Below, one piece after another: positions 35,401 through 46,100 of a stretch of 64,000 bases of DNA. A program made the position numbers and the translations under genes. The stretch spans positions 496,001 to 560,000 of the forward strand of contig NZ_JAJOYS010000001.1 of the NCBI RefSeq assembly GCF_021166475.1, written 5' to 3'. The notes below the pieces were generated by a model. It was not told the DNA's origin, searched no databases, and saw only the letters and a program-made list of their open reading frames with translations. The first letter of the stretch is position 1. Each line of letters begins with the position of its first letter. The DNA is from Pelagibacterium xiamenense (GTDB lineage: Bacteria; Pseudomonadota; Alphaproteobacteria; Rhizobiales; Devosiaceae).

Positions 35401-36231
35401 ATGGCCCGCGCTGTATCCACCCGCCGCAAGGTAGCTGTTTCCATCATCGCCTGGGCGATCGGACTGATCATCTTCTTCCCGATCCTCTGGACGTTCCTGA
35501 CCAGCTTCAAGACCGAGGGCACGGCCATCGCCGTCCCGCCGAAGTTCCTCTTCTTCGACTGGACGCTCGAGAATTACTTCACCGTGCAGGAGCGCTCGGA
35601 CTATTTCCGGCACTTCTCCAATTCGATCATCTCGGCAGTTGGCTCGACCATCGTGGGGCTCATCATCGCGGTTCCCGCGGCCTGGGCCATGGCGTTCTCG
35701 CCCACCAAGCGCACCAAGGACGTCTTGATGTGGATGCTCTCCACCAAGATGCTGCCCGCCGTCGGCGTGCTGGTGCCGATCTATCTTCTGTTTCGCGACT
35801 TCCGGCTGCTCGACACGCATATCGGGCTGATCATCGTGCTCACCATGATCAACCTGCCGATCATCGTCTGGATGCTCTTTACCTATTTCAAGGAGATCCC
35901 CAACGACATCCTCGAGGCCGCACGCATGGACGGCGCCGGGTTGCGCGAGGAGATCCTCTACGTCCTGACCCCGATGGCCGTACCCGGCATCGCTTCGACG
36001 CTTCTCTTGAACATCATTCTTGCCTGGAACGAGGCGTTCTGGACGCTCAACCTGACGACCACGGCGGCCGCCCCGCTAACCGCGTTCATAGCGTCCTACT
36101 CCTCGCCCGAGGGGCTGTTCTGGGCCAAGCTTTCGGCCGCCTCGACGCTGGCCATCGCGCCAATCCTCATCATGGGCTGGTTCAGCCAGAAACAGCTCGT
36201 CCGCGGCCTGACCTTCGGCGCCGTTAAGTAA
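35401..36231 (+). CDS. Polyol ABC transporter permease (SmoG/MalG type), 276 aa
   Basis: Six TM helices starting VAVSIIAWAIGLIIFFPILWTFLTSFKTEG. The EAA loop is LEAARMDGAGLREEILYVLTPMAVPGIAS. GGAGG overlaps the end of the previous gene. It works with the MalF-type partner in the inner membrane. Confidence 0.94.
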   Translation: MARAVSTRRKVAVSIIAWAIGLIIFFPILWTFLTSFKTEGTAIAVPPKFLFFDWTLENYFTVQERSDYFRHFSNSIISAVGSTIVGLIIAVPAAWAMAFSPTKRTKDVLMWMLSTKMLPAVGVLVPIYLLFRDFRLLDTHIGLIIVLTMINLPIIVWMLFTYFKEIPNDILEAARMDGAGLREEILYVLTPMAVPGIASTLLLNIILAWNEAFWTLNLTTTAAAPLTAFIASYSSPEGLFWAKLSAASTLAIAPILIMGWFSQKQLVRGLTFGAVK

Positions 36232-36243
36232 AGGAAGACTAAG

Positions 36244-37242
36244 ATGGGCTCGATTACACTCGACCACGTTCAAAAGAGCTTCGGCGGCGTCACCGTCATC
36301 CCCGACGTCAGCCTCGACATCAAGGACGGTGAGTTCGTCGTCTTCGTGGGGCCTTCGGGCTGCGGCAAGTCCACGCTGTTGCGGCTGATCGCCGGGCTCG
36401 AGGACGTCTCCGGCGGCAAGATCAGCATCGACGGCGAGGACATCACCAAGACCGCGCCGGCCCAGCGCAAGCTCTCGATGGTGTTCCAGTCCTACGCGCT
36501 TTATCCGCATATGAGCGTGCGCGGCAATATCGCCTTCCCGCTCAAGATGGAAAAGGCACCCAAGGAGAAGATCGAAGAGAGCGTCGCCAACGCCGCGGCG
36601 ATCCTCAATTTGACCGATTATCTCGACCGCAAGCCGCGCCAGCTCTCTGGCGGCCAGCGTCAGCGCGTTGCCATCGGCCGCGCCATTGTACGCCAGCCCA
36701 AGGCATTTCTGTTCGACGAACCGCTCTCGAACCTCGACGCGGCGCTGCGGGTCAACATGCGCCTCGAGATCTCGGAGCTGCACAAAAAGCTCAACACCAC
36801 GATGATCTACGTGACCCACGACCAGGTCGAGGCGATGACCATGGCCGACAAGATCGTTGTCTTGAACGCGGGTAATATCGAGCAGGTCGGCTCGCCCATC
36901 GAGCTCTATACCAGACCCTCCAACCTCTTCGTCGCCGGCTTCATCGGCAGCCCGAAGATGAACTTTATCTCCGGTGAGAAGGCCCGCAGCCAGGGCGCCG
37001 CGACCATCGGCGTGCGACCCGAGCACCTGCAACTGAACCGCGAAAGCGGCATGCTGACCGGCACGGTCGGCGTCGCCGAGCATCTGGGGTCGGATACGTT
37101 CGTGCACGTCAATGTCGAAGGCGTCGGCCAGGTCACCGCGCGGCTTCCGGGTGACATGCCCGTCAGCCACGGCGAAACCGTTCACCTCACCCCGCAGGAA
37201 GGCCGTATCTACAAGTTCGACGAAAAAGGTCTCGCGATTTGA
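36244..37242 (+). CDS. Polyol ABC transporter ATP-binding protein (UgpC/MalK type), 332 aa
   Basis: Walker [11 protein letters not shown]-loop [13 protein letters not shown], signature [14 protein letters not shown], Walker [16 protein letters not shown]-loop [11 protein letters not shown] regulatory TOBE domain follows from about residue 235 (GVRPEHLQL...). AGGAAG precedes the ATG. The MalK-type ATPase may also serve the ATPase-less sugar transporter at 26 kb, as such subunits can be shared; this is inference. Confidence 0.94.
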   Translation: MGSITLDHVQKSFGGVTVIPDVSLDIKDGEFVVFVGPSGCGKSTLLRLIAGLEDVSGGKISIDGEDITKTAPAQRKLSMVFQSYALYPHMSVRGNIAFPLKMEKAPKEKIEESVANAAAILNLTDYLDRKPRQLSGGQRQRVAIGRAIVRQPKAFLFDEPLSNLDAALRVNMRLEISELHKKLNTTMIYVTHDQVEAMTMADKIVVLNAGNIEQVGSPIELYTRPSNLFVAGFIGSPKMNFISGEKARSQGAATIGVRPEHLQLNRESGMLTGTVGVAEHLGSDTFVHVNVEGVGQVTARLPGDMPVSHGETVHLTPQEGRIYKFDEKGLAI

Positions 37243-37283
37243 GTGCACGGGACGCGCGCTCCTGCCAAGGTTCGGAATATCCA

Positions 37284-38759
37284 ATGAGTATCAAACTGGC
37301 CGCATCATCGCTCGAACACCTGCCAGCTTCGGTCGCGGTGCCGAATTACGGCCGCAGTGACCTCACCCCGGGCATTGTCCATTTCGGCGTGGGTAATTTC
37401 CATCGTGCGCATCAGGCGGTCTATCTCGACGCGTTGTTCAATCTTGGCAAGGACCGCGACTGGGGCCTGATCGGCGCCGGCGTGCGGCCAGCCGACGCGC
37501 AGATGCGCGACGTGCTTGCAAGCCAGGATTTCCTCACGACTGTGGTCGAGCAAGAGGCCGACGGGACGACTGCGCGCGTCACCGGCCCGATGATCGACTA
37601 CATCGCGCCGGGGGATACGGGCCGGCTGATCGAGACGCTCGCCAGCCCGGAAACCCGCATCGTATCGATGACGATCACCGAGGGTGGCTATTTTCTCGAC
37701 GCCGAGGGGCATTTCAATCCCACCCACCCCGAGATCGTCGCCGACGCCGCTGCGCCCGAAGCGCCCAGGACGGTGTTCGGACTGATCGTCGCGGGACTTG
37801 TTGCGCGCCGGCAAAAAGGGCGCGCGCCTTTCACGGTTATGAGCTGCGACAACATTCCGGGCAATGGACACGTCACCGAAAACGCGGTTGCGGGTCTTGC
37901 CGAATTGATCGATCCGGCGCTCGCGCAGTGGATTCGCAAAAATGTTGCTTTCCCCAATTCCATGGTCGACCGCATCACTCCGGCCACCTCGGATCGCGAA
38001 CGCGAGATCCTCGAACGGGATTTCGGGGTTGCCGACGGATGGCCGGTTTTCTGCGAAAAATTCACCCAGTGGGTGATGGAGGACGATTTCCCACTCGGGC
38101 GCCCAGGGCTCGAAAAGGTCGGTGTCACATTCGTTGACGACGTCGCTCCCTGGGAGCTGATGAAGCTTCGGATCCTGAATGGCGGGCACGCCGCCATCGC
38201 CTATCCGGCGGCCTTGATGGACATCCATTTCGTCCACGAGGCGATGGAGGAGCCACTGATTGCGGCCTATCTCGAAAAGCTCACCAAGGAAGAAATCATC
38301 CCGGTCGTCCCGCCGGTTCCCAATACCGACCTTGACGCCTACCGTGCATTGATCGCCTCGCGCTTTGCCAATCCCAAGATCGGAGACACCATCCAGCGCT
38401 TGTGCCTGGATGGCTCCAACCGCCAGCCGAAATTCATCCTGCCCTCAGCAAATGACCGGCTGGCGGTTGGCGCACCGGTGACAGGGCTCGCGCTCGTCGC
38501 GGCGTTCTGGTGCCGGTACTGCTATGGGGTTACCGATTCGGGCAAACCCATTGCACCCAACGATCCAAGTTGGGATCGCATCCAGGCCGCTGCGATCAAG
38601 GCCAAGGACGATCCGGCGGCATTCCTTGCGATGGACGACATTTTCGGCGCCGCCGCCAGAAACCCGGCCTATGTCGACGCCTTCTCCCGCGCGCTTGGCA
38701 CCATCTGGGCCGCCGGCGCACGCGAGGCGTTGGCGCGGTATCTCAACGACAAGCTGTAA
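37284..38759 (+). CDS. Mannitol/arabitol-type polyol 2-dehydrogenase, 491 aa
   Basis: Long-chain, zinc-independent mannitol dehydrogenase family. The N-terminal NAD-binding part begins GIVHFGVGNFHRAHQAVYLD. The catalytic block shows SMVDRITP, FCEKFTQWVMEDDF and the conserved Lys in MKLRILNGGHAAIAY. It oxidises a polyol such as D-mannitol, D-arabitol or sorbitol to the 2-ketose. The ATG at 37284 is the first with a full N-terminus. It is co-transcribed with the transporter; the next gene starts on its stop codon. Confidence 0.93.
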   Translation: MSIKLAASSLEHLPASVAVPNYGRSDLTPGIVHFGVGNFHRAHQAVYLDALFNLGKDRDWGLIGAGVRPADAQMRDVLASQDFLTTVVEQEADGTTARVTGPMIDYIAPGDTGRLIETLASPETRIVSMTITEGGYFLDAEGHFNPTHPEIVADAAAPEAPRTVFGLIVAGLVARRQKGRAPFTVMSCDNIPGNGHVTENAVAGLAELIDPALAQWIRKNVAFPNSMVDRITPATSDREREILERDFGVADGWPVFCEKFTQWVMEDDFPLGRPGLEKVGVTFVDDVAPWELMKLRILNGGHAAIAYPAALMDIHFVHEAMEEPLIAAYLEKLTKEEIIPVVPPVPNTDLDAYRALIASRFANPKIGDTIQRLCLDGSNRQPKFILPSANDRLAVGAPVTGLALVAAFWCRYCYGVTDSGKPIAPNDPSWDRIQAAAIKAKDDPAAFLAMDDIFGAAARNPAYVDAFSRALGTIWAAGAREALARYLNDKL

Positions 38760-39496
38760 TGGCCGAGGTGCGCGGGCAAGCAGCTGAAGCTACGCCCGGA
38801 CCGGCCATCGCGCTCGTGATCTTCGATTGCGACGGCGTGCTTGTCGACAGCGAGCCTCTGGCGGTTCGGGTGCTTTGCGACACCCTCGCCGCCCATCACG
38901 GCATCACCGTGCCGCTCGATGCGGCTTACAGGGATTTTCTGGGCCGGTCCCTTGGGGCGATCTGCGCGACGCTTCAGACGGATTACGGGCTCGATATCGC
39001 GCCGGACGAACTCGCCGAGATGCGCCACGCGCTTTACGCGCGCTACCGGCAGAGCCTCAAGCCGATCCCGAACGTGGTTTCCGCTCTCGAGCGGCTGCAG
39101 ACCCGCATCTGCGTGGCCTCGTCGAGCCAGCTCGAGCGCATAAGGCTCAGCCTTGAGTTGACCGGGCTTTATGATCGTTTCGCCCCCGACATATTTTCCG
39201 CCGGCATGGTCGAAAAAGGCAAGCCAGCGCCGGATCTGTTTCTTTATGCGGCCCGGCAGATGGGCGTTGCTCCCGGCAGATGTCTCGTGATCGAAGACAG
39301 CCCGGCGGGCATCGTCGCGGCCAAGGCGGCGGGCATGGCGGTTTTCGCTTTCACCGGGGGCAGTCATGTCGGCCCCGCTGGTCTCGCGCCGCGCGTTGCC
39401 GAACTCGCGCCCGATGCGATATTCGACGATATGCAGACGCTTCCCGATCTTCTAAGCTCCCTCGAAAACGGGAAGACAATCGGTCCGAGGGCATGA
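38759..39496 (+). CDS. HAD-family sugar phosphatase / phosphoglucomutase-like, 245 aa
   Basis: Subfamily IA HAD hydrolase: motif I FDCDGVLVDSE with nucleophile Asp, motif II VASSSQLERI, motif III K (EKGKPAPD), motif IV VIEDSPAG. An alpha-helical cap lies between I and II. It likely acts on a phosphosugar. The start overlaps the dehydrogenase stop (TAATG), and the stop overlaps the kinase start (ATGA), so translation is coupled. Confidence 0.92.
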   Translation: MAEVRGQAAEATPGPAIALVIFDCDGVLVDSEPLAVRVLCDTLAAHHGITVPLDAAYRDFLGRSLGAICATLQTDYGLDIAPDELAEMRHALYARYRQSLKPIPNVVSALERLQTRICVASSSQLERIRLSLELTGLYDRFAPDIFSAGMVEKGKPAPDLFLYAARQMGVAPGRCLVIEDSPAGIVAAKAAGMAVFAFTGGSHVGPAGLAPRVAELAPDAIFDDMQTLPDLLSSLENGKTIGPRA

Positions 39497-41073
39497 ATCT
39501 CATTGCAGTAGATGTCGGCACGACGAGTGCGCGCGCCGGTGTTGTGACGCGCGATGGCGTCATGCTTGCGCGCACCACGCGGCCCATTGCACTCCAGCGC
39601 ATGGGTGCCGACCGGGCCGAGCACCAGTCCGAAGACATATGGGCAGCGGTGTGCGCCGCGGTACGAGCGGCGGTCGCCGAGGCCGGGATAGATCCGGCAA
39701 CCGTCGCCGGTATCGGGTTCGACGCCACCTGCTCGCTGGTCGTGCGCGACAAAAGCGGCGGTCCGCTGTCGGTTGCACCGGACGGGGCACCGGGATGGGA
39801 TACCATTGTCTGGCTCGATCATCGGGCCCGCGAGGAGGCCCGGGCACTCACCGCGTCGGGCACGCGGGTGCGCGACTATTTCGGCGGCACCTTTTCTCCC
39901 GAGATGGAAATCCCCAAGCTCATGTGGCTCAAGCGGCATCTTCCCGAAGCTTGGGCACGCGCGGGTGCGATGTACGACCTCGCGGACTTCCTGACCTTTC
40001 GCGCCAGCGGCTCGGGTGCGCGTTCGCAGTCGACCCTGACGAGCAAATGGGGCTTTCTCGCCCATGAGAAGGCCGGCTGGGACCCCGATTTCCTCAAGGC
40101 CGCAGGGCTCGAAGATATTGTCGACCGGGCCGGGCTCCCTTCCAACGCCATGCCGATCGGGAGCGATCTGGGACCTCTCACGCCCGATGCTGCCAGGGCG
40201 CTTGGCTTGCCGCAAACCTGTCGGGTTGCCGCGGGCATGGTCGACGCGCATGCGGGCGCGCTTGGTGTCCTGGGTGCCTACACTGGCAATCCCGATAGCG
40301 CCGACCGGCACATGGGGCTCGTAGCGGGAACGTCGAGCGCGGTCATTGTGCTCTCGCGTGAGCCGCGTGCCGCAAAGGGGCTCTGGGGACCGCATTTCGG
40401 CGCCGTGGTGCCGGGGCTTTGGCTCAACGAGGGCGGGCAATCGGCCTCGGGTGGCGCGCTCGATTATCTGCTCGAAGTTCATTCGGCCGGAGGGGTGCCG
40501 AACGCCGCTACGCACGAGACCGTCATCAAACGCATCGCGCAGATGCGTGCCGATGCCGAGGGCGCCGACATTGCGCCGCGCTTGCACGTACTGCCCGATT
40601 TCCACGGTAACCGCACGCCTTTCGCCGACCCGGAAGCGTTGGGGGTCGTGTCGGGACTGAACCTCGACACCTCGTTCGATGGACTGTGTAAGCTGTATTG
40701 GCGGACCGCGGTAGCGATCGCGGCGGGCATACGGCAAATCCTCGAAACCCTCAGAACTGCTGGCTATACGATCGATATCCTTCACGTGACCGGCGGGCAC
40801 ACGCGCAATCCGCTCCTGATGGAGCTTTACGCCGACGTCACCGGCTGCATCGTGCGCGAACTGCCAAAGGCGGACGCGATGATCCTCGGGAGCGCCATGG
40901 GTGCAGCAACAGCGGCAGGGCTTTACCCGGACCTCGCTGCCGCCGGCGCCGCGATGTGCGCGAAAAGCGTCACCCGCGTGCCCGAACCGGCGCGTACGGC
41001 GCGCTATGAGAAAGACTACGCGGTGTTCCTCAAGCTTCACGCGCAGAGGAAGGAGCTCGAGGTTCTGTTCTAG
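39493..41073 (+). CDS. FGGY-family carbohydrate kinase (ribulokinase-like), 526 aa
   Basis: The N-terminal phosphate-1 motif is AVDVGTTSARAGVV. GIGFDATCSLVV is characteristic of the D-ribulokinase-like (YpCarbK/FGGY) subgroup rather than xylulokinase. Catalytic Asp lies in GMVDAHAGALG, and the phosphate-2/adenosine motifs are GLVAGTSSAV and VTGGHTRNPLLMELYADV. It would phosphorylate the ketose made by the upstream dehydrogenase, possibly D-ribulose or D-xylulose. Last gene of the operon; a hairpin follows. Confidence 0.92.
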   Translation: MNLIAVDVGTTSARAGVVTRDGVMLARTTRPIALQRMGADRAEHQSEDIWAAVCAAVRAAVAEAGIDPATVAGIGFDATCSLVVRDKSGGPLSVAPDGAPGWDTIVWLDHRAREEARALTASGTRVRDYFGGTFSPEMEIPKLMWLKRHLPEAWARAGAMYDLADFLTFRASGSGARSQSTLTSKWGFLAHEKAGWDPDFLKAAGLEDIVDRAGLPSNAMPIGSDLGPLTPDAARALGLPQTCRVAAGMVDAHAGALGVLGAYTGNPDSADRHMGLVAGTSSAVIVLSREPRAAKGLWGPHFGAVVPGLWLNEGGQSASGGALDYLLEVHSAGGVPNAATHETVIKRIAQMRADAEGADIAPRLHVLPDFHGNRTPFADPEALGVVSGLNLDTSFDGLCKLYWRTAVAIAAGIRQILETLRTAGYTIDILHVTGGHTRNPLLMELYADVTGCIVRELPKADAMILGSAMGAATAAGLYPDLAAAGAAMCAKSVTRVPEPARTARYEKDYAVFLKLHAQRKELEVLF

Positions 41074-41090
41074 GCCGCTTCTTGGGAGAC

Positions 41091-41118
41091 AGCGCGTCAA
41101 CCGCGACATTGACGCGCT
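41091..41118. terminator. Hairpin after the polyol operon
   Basis: Perfect 10-bp stem AGCGCGTCAA/TTGACGCGCT with an eight-base loop, between the convergent kinase and SIMPL genes. No T-tract, so it is a probable but not strict intrinsic terminator. Confidence 0.5.
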
Positions 41119-41187
41119 ATGCCGCGCGGCTTGGGCGCGATCGGCAAGCGGCATTGGTCGCGGCGCTTGATGGTCTTATTGCGGCGC

Positions 41188-41913
41188 CTACTGCAGGAAA
41201 TAGGTGATCGTGGTGACCACGCGTACTTTCTTTTCGATCTGCTTTTCGGGCCTCTGATCGGGAATATCGACGGCTGCGAGAATCTCGAAGACGCCTTGAT
41301 TGGCGGTTTGGATCGTCCCGACCTGAGCTTCCGCCTGCACGGCGAATTCCGCGGCAGCCTCCCGGGCGCGTTGGGTCGCTTCGCCAAGCATGTCGGTCTT
41401 GAGGTCGTTAAGGCCAGTGAAGATGTAGCTTGGCCCCGCATTGTAGCTATCGGACGAAAATACCACGCCTGCGCGTAGGAGGTTTCCAATATTGCGCGCG
41501 GCTTCGGCGACCGCCTCGACATCGTTGGAGGTCAAAAGGAACTCCTCTGTCACGACAAACCGCGCTTCTTCAGGAGTGCCCGATGCGTTGTATCCGGCAA
41601 GCCGATCCTCGACGAAAATGTTCTGCACGTTCATCGCGTCCTCGGGAAATCCCGCATCGGTGAGGAACCGCCGCACCGCCGCGTCCGACCGCTCAAGTGT
41701 AGCGCGGGCCTCCTCGAGTGTGGCGCCGGTGGCAACAAACTTGATTGGCCAGTTGGCCAGGTCAGCCGTCACGTTGCGCTCGGCGAGCCCCTTGACTGTC
41801 ACGGTTCTTACCGGCCAGCGGCTTTCGATCAACGCCTGCCCGCCCAGCCACGCGGCGGCAGCCAGCCCGATCGCGACAAGCAGACCGGCGATGATGGTCG
41901 ATAGCGATTGCAT
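41188..41913 (-). CDS. SIMPL-domain (DUF541) protein, membrane-anchored, 241 aa
   Basis: An N-terminal anchor (IIAGLLVAIGLAAAAWLGGQALIESR) is followed by VRTVTVKGLAERNVTADLANW, the SIMPL/DUF541 opening, and ends with a beta strand KVRVVTTITYFLQ. The family is periplasmic or outer-membrane, with members forming ring assemblies, but function is not settled. The start at 41913 removes 38 residues of implausible extension. It is encoded alone. Confidence 0.88.
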   Translation of the reverse strand: MQSLSTIIAGLLVAIGLAAAAWLGGQALIESRWPVRTVTVKGLAERNVTADLANWPIKFVATGATLEEARATLERSDAAVRRFLTDAGFPEDAMNVQNIFVEDRLAGYNASGTPEEARFVVTEEFLLTSNDVEAVAEAARNIGNLLRAGVVFSSDSYNAGPSYIFTGLNDLKTDMLGEATQRAREAAAEFAVQAEAQVGTIQTANQGVFEILAAVDIPDQRPEKQIEKKVRVVTTITYFLQ

Positions 41914-42064
41914 GATGTCATTCCCTGACCAAACCGCTCCAAGCGAGCTGATGCTAGCATACCGGATTCGCGCGTCCTGGAATATGCGCCTAAACCGGGC
42001 CGTACGAATTCGGTCTCGGTTCGCCATGAGGCGCTCCGGAACGCGGCCGGGTTTGCCGCCTTGG

Positions 42065-42697
42065 TCAAAACTCGATCCCAGCCTGCGCCTTGATGCCCTG
42101 TTCGCGGAAGGGGTGCTTGACCAGTGTCATTTCGGTGACGAGGTCGGCGATCTCAATCAGCTCGTCCTTGGCGTTGCGACCCGTGATGATGACATGCGTG
42201 TCCGCGGGCTTGGTCTTGAGCGTTTCGATGATCTCGCCGAGTGGCAGGTAGTCGTATCGCAGGCAGATGTTGAGCTCATCGAGGAGCACCATCTTGTAGC
42301 TCTCGTCCATGATCATGGCTTTTGCTGCATCCCACGCCTGGCGCGCCGCCGCGAGATCGCGCTGGCGGTCCTGCGTTTCCCAGGTGAAACCCTCGCCCAT
42401 CGCCTTGATCGTCACCTGGTCGGGAAAATGCTCGAGAATGTCGCGCTCGCCCGTGCCCCACTTGCCCTTCACGAACTGGACGATACCAACCCTGAAGCCA
42501 TGGGCGATCCCCCGGAAGACCATGCCGAACGCTGCCGTCGACTTGCCCTTGCCCTTGCCCGTATGGATGATAACGAGGCCCTTTTCGCCCTGGTTGGCGG
42601 CAACGAGCTTGTCGCGTGCGGCTTTCTTCTTGCGCATCTTTTCCGCGTGATAGGCATCGCGCTCCGCGTCGGTCATCGTATCGGTCTTCTTAGCCAT
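42065..42697 (-). CDS. cobO: Cob(I)yrinic acid a,c-diamide adenosyltransferase
   Basis: CobO/BtuR family. P-loop HTGKGKGKSTAAFG, Walker-B-type VLLDELNICLRYDYL, then VIITGRNAKDELIEIADLVTEM and the C-terminal KHPFREQGIKAQAGIEF. It adenosylates cobalt in the corrin ring with ATP. The ATG at 42697 (AAGGA nine bases upstream) overlaps the cupin stop as TGATG; the alternative ATG at 42706 sits directly on AAGGA and is unlikely. Last gene of the B12-riboswitch operon. Confidence 0.95.
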   Translation of the reverse strand: MAKKTDTMTDAERDAYHAEKMRKKKAARDKLVAANQGEKGLVIIHTGKGKGKSTAAFGMVFRGIAHGFRVGIVQFVKGKWGTGERDILEHFPDQVTIKAMGEGFTWETQDRQRDLAAARQAWDAAKAMIMDESYKMVLLDELNICLRYDYLPLGEIIETLKTKPADTHVIITGRNAKDELIEIADLVTEMTLVKHPFREQGIKAQAGIEF

Positions 42698-43050
42698 CAG
42701 ATCCATTCCTTTGTCGCCGCGGTCGCCTTGTCGCCGGTATTCGGCGTCCCGGCAGTCTCCATAAGCAAGACGTGTACTTCCCCATGAGCAACCGGCCTGT
42801 GGCGCACACCCCTGGGTATGACGTAGAGCTCGCCCGGTTCAAGATCGACGTCACCGTCTTCAGTTTCGATGGTCAGTGAACCCGACAGCACCAAGAAGAA
42901 ATCGTCTGTATCGTCGTGATGATGCCAATCGAACGGGCCCTCGAGCTTTGCGACCATGACGTCGTGGCCATTGAACTGCGAGACGATTTTGGGCGACCAG
43001 TGTTCCGAGAAGAGGCGGAGCTTGTCCGCAAGATTGACGGCTTTGGGCAT
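42697..43050 (-). CDS. Cupin-domain protein in the cobalamin operon, 117 aa
   Basis: A single cupin with metal ligands in WHHHDDTDDFFLVLSG and a second motif near ELYVIPRGVRHRPVAHGE. It lies between cobN and cobO and is translationally coupled to cobO, so it may have a role in corrin or cobalt handling. The exact function is unknown. The ATG at 43050 has AAGGA nine bases before it. Confidence 0.85.
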   Translation of the reverse strand: MPKAVNLADKLRLFSEHWSPKIVSQFNGHDVMVAKLEGPFDWHHHDDTDDFFLVLSGSLTIETEDGDVDLEPGELYVIPRGVRHRPVAHGEVHVLLMETAGTPNTGDKATAATKEWI

Positions 43051-43158
43051 GATCGCGTGTCCTTGTCGCTTATTCCGGTGCGGGTTCAAAAAAGGCTGAT
43101 AGACATTTTCGGTTCGAAACCGCGACAAAACAAAGGTTTGGAGCATGCTGGTTCCGAT

Positions 43159-46100
43159 TCAACAGGAACCCTCTTGTTCCAGAAACCTATACGCCGAATT
43201 CGTCCGCGGCGACCACAGCCCGCGCTCGCGCGCTTCGTTGAACCGGGCGATCAGTTCGTCATAGCCGAAGCGGTTGTTGGCGATCAGAAACGCGCGTGTG
43301 TCGTCGTCCTCGATATAGGCCTCGAATGCGAGGTCAAAATGGTGCGGCTTGACGGCGCCGGTTGTGGCGGCGAATCCGAACATGTAATCGACCGTGGCGA
43401 TGATCTCGAAAGCGCCCCGATAGCCGTGGCGCTTGACGCCGGCGATCCATTTGGGATTGACCACGCGGGCGCGCATGACCCTTGCGATTTCCTCTTCCAG
43501 CGTGCGCACGACAACACGTTCGGGGCGTGATGTGTCGGTGTGGTAGGTCGCGGGGCGTGCGCCCGCGAGGGCCTCGACTGCCGCGGCGAGCCCGCCTTCG
43601 AACTGATAGTACTGATCCGAATCGAGAAGATCATGCTCGCGGTTGTCCTGAACGTGGAGCACTGCATCGGACGCCCTGAGCCGGTGCGCGAAAAGGCCAT
43701 GTTCGGGCTCACCCTGCACGTGCGCTCCATAGGCGTACTGCCCGGCATCGAGCACCGCTTGCGCAAGGTCAGCGCGCTCCTGCCAGCGCCCGTCTTCGAT
43801 GCGTTTGCCCACTCCCGCGCCATAGCCGCCCGGCGCCGCGCCGAAGATGCGATGACCGGCTTTCAGCGCCGCTTCATCCATGCCGTGCCCCTCGCTCATC
43901 AGTGAAAGCGCGTCGGTGCGCATACGCGCGGCGATAGGGTTGTCCTCTTCGGGCTCGTCGAGCGCTCCGATGGCGCGCACGGCCTTGTCGAAAAGCGCGA
44001 TCTGCGCGGGAAAGGCATCACGGAAAAAGCCCGAGATGCGCAAGGTGACATCGACGCGCGGGCGGCCGAGTTTGGCAAGCGGGATGATCTCATAGCCCGA
44101 GATCGTGAGCGACGCGCCCTGCCATGTGGGCCTGGCTCCGATCAGTGCAAGCGCCTGTGCGATATCGTCCCCCCCGGTGCGCATGTTGGCGGTACCCCAT
44201 ACCGACATGGCCACCGAGGCGAGCCAGGTACCCGTATCCTGGAAATGGCGCGTGAGCAGGCTTTCTGCGGCACGTTGGCCGAGCGCCCACGCGGTCTGCG
44301 TGGGAACGGCGCGATTATCGACGGCGTAGAAATTACGCCCGGTCGGCAGCGTATCGATGCGCCCGCGCGTTGGCGCGCCCGAGGGGCCGGGGGCGATGAA
44401 CTTGCCGTCGAGCCCGTCAACGAGCGCCCTTACTTCAGCGGGGCCGGAGGCCGTCACGCGGGGGCGGATGTCGCGTTCGATGGTTTCGAGCACGGCCCGG
44501 GTCGCGATCCACTCCAGGTCGGGCGTACGGCCGGAGACGAGTTCTGCGGCGAGCGCCTCGAGCCGCTCGATCGTGTCGCCGCAACTGCGCCATACCCCGC
44601 CGGTATCGAGAACCTCTGGCCGCGGTCCGGTCCAAGCGGCACCGAGTTCGAGGGCAAGCGGGTCGGCGCCAAGCCGCAGGTCCTCAGCCAGCGCGCGAAT
44701 GAGCGAGGCATCGCCCCCACGTCCTTCGCCGCGTGGCACACGGGCAAAGGCAACGACGAGGTCACGCTCGAAACTGCCCGTTGGCGACCGCCCGAAGACG
44801 TGCAGCCCGTCGCGGATCTGGGCTTCTTTGAGTTCGCAAAGGAAATTGTCGACCTGGTTGAGCGCTTGGGTCTCGTCCTCAGGCAGCCCGATATCCGCGT
44901 CAAGCCGGGTATCGCGGGTGAAATCGAGGATACGACGCTTGAGTGTGTCGAGCCGGCGCTGGTCCATTCCCATCGCCGTGTAATACTCGTCGAGCAGCGC
45001 CTCGAGGTCCTTGAGCGGGCCGTAGGTCTCTGCGCGGGTGAGGGGGGGCACGAGATGGTCGATGATCGTCGCGACCGTGCGGCGCTTGGCCTGCGTGCCT
45101 TCGCCGGGGTCGTTGACGATGAAGGGGTAAAGGTTCGGGAGCTGACCTGAAAGGATCAGCGGGTAGGCTTCCCCGTCGAGCGCATTGGCCTTGCCCGGCA
45201 GCCACTCGAGATTGCCATGCTTGCCATTGTGGATAAACGCATGCGCACCGAACACATCGGTAAGCCAGAGATAGGCCGCGATATAGGCGTGCGGGGGGAC
45301 GAGATTGGGATCGTGATAGCTCTCCTCCTCGGGAAGACCGTAGGCGCGCGCGGGCTGGAGGAGGATGGCGACATTGCCGAGGATTTTGATGGGGAGATGA
45401 AAGGCATCGTCGCGTACGAACGCATCAGCCTCGGGCTCGCCCCAGCGTGCGGGGACGCCTTCGCGGATGCACGGATGCAGTTGGGCGAAGAGCGCGCGGT
45501 AGCGGGCGAGGGGGAGGAGGGCATCGGAGGTGCCGTGCTGTGGGCGGGCGTTGGTCGGACCGGTGAGGAGATGGTCTATGAGGTCCGTTCCTGTCTCGGG
45601 AACGCTGCCCACATCATAGCCTCCGCCCGAAAGGTGCCTGAGCATCTCCACGGTCGATTGCGGCGCGTCATAGCCGACGCCATTGGCAAGCCGACCGTCG
45701 CGCAAGGGGTAGTTGGCAAGGACGATGCCGATCCTGCGATCGGCGCGGGGCGTGGCGCGGAGCCTTGTGTAGTTCTTCGCGAGTTTGACCGCGCGCGCGA
45801 TGCCGTCGGGTTCGGGAGTGAACGCGGTCAGCGGACATTCGGTGCGCGCATGCCAGACCGCCTCGGCCTTGTGTCCTACGAGAAGCCCGCCGATCCGCCC
45901 GTCGATCTCGGGCAGGACGACCTGCATGGCGAGGTCTTTCTGCGTCAGCCCCTGCGGGTCGGCTTCCCAAAGCGCGGGCGGGCGCGAGCCCTGCACAAGC
46001 TGGATGACAGGCGCATCGGTAAGCGCGAAGGGGTTGTCTTCAAACGTGAGATCGCCGACGCCGAGGGCAAAGCCCGTGAGATTGAAGATCGCGGCAGGGC

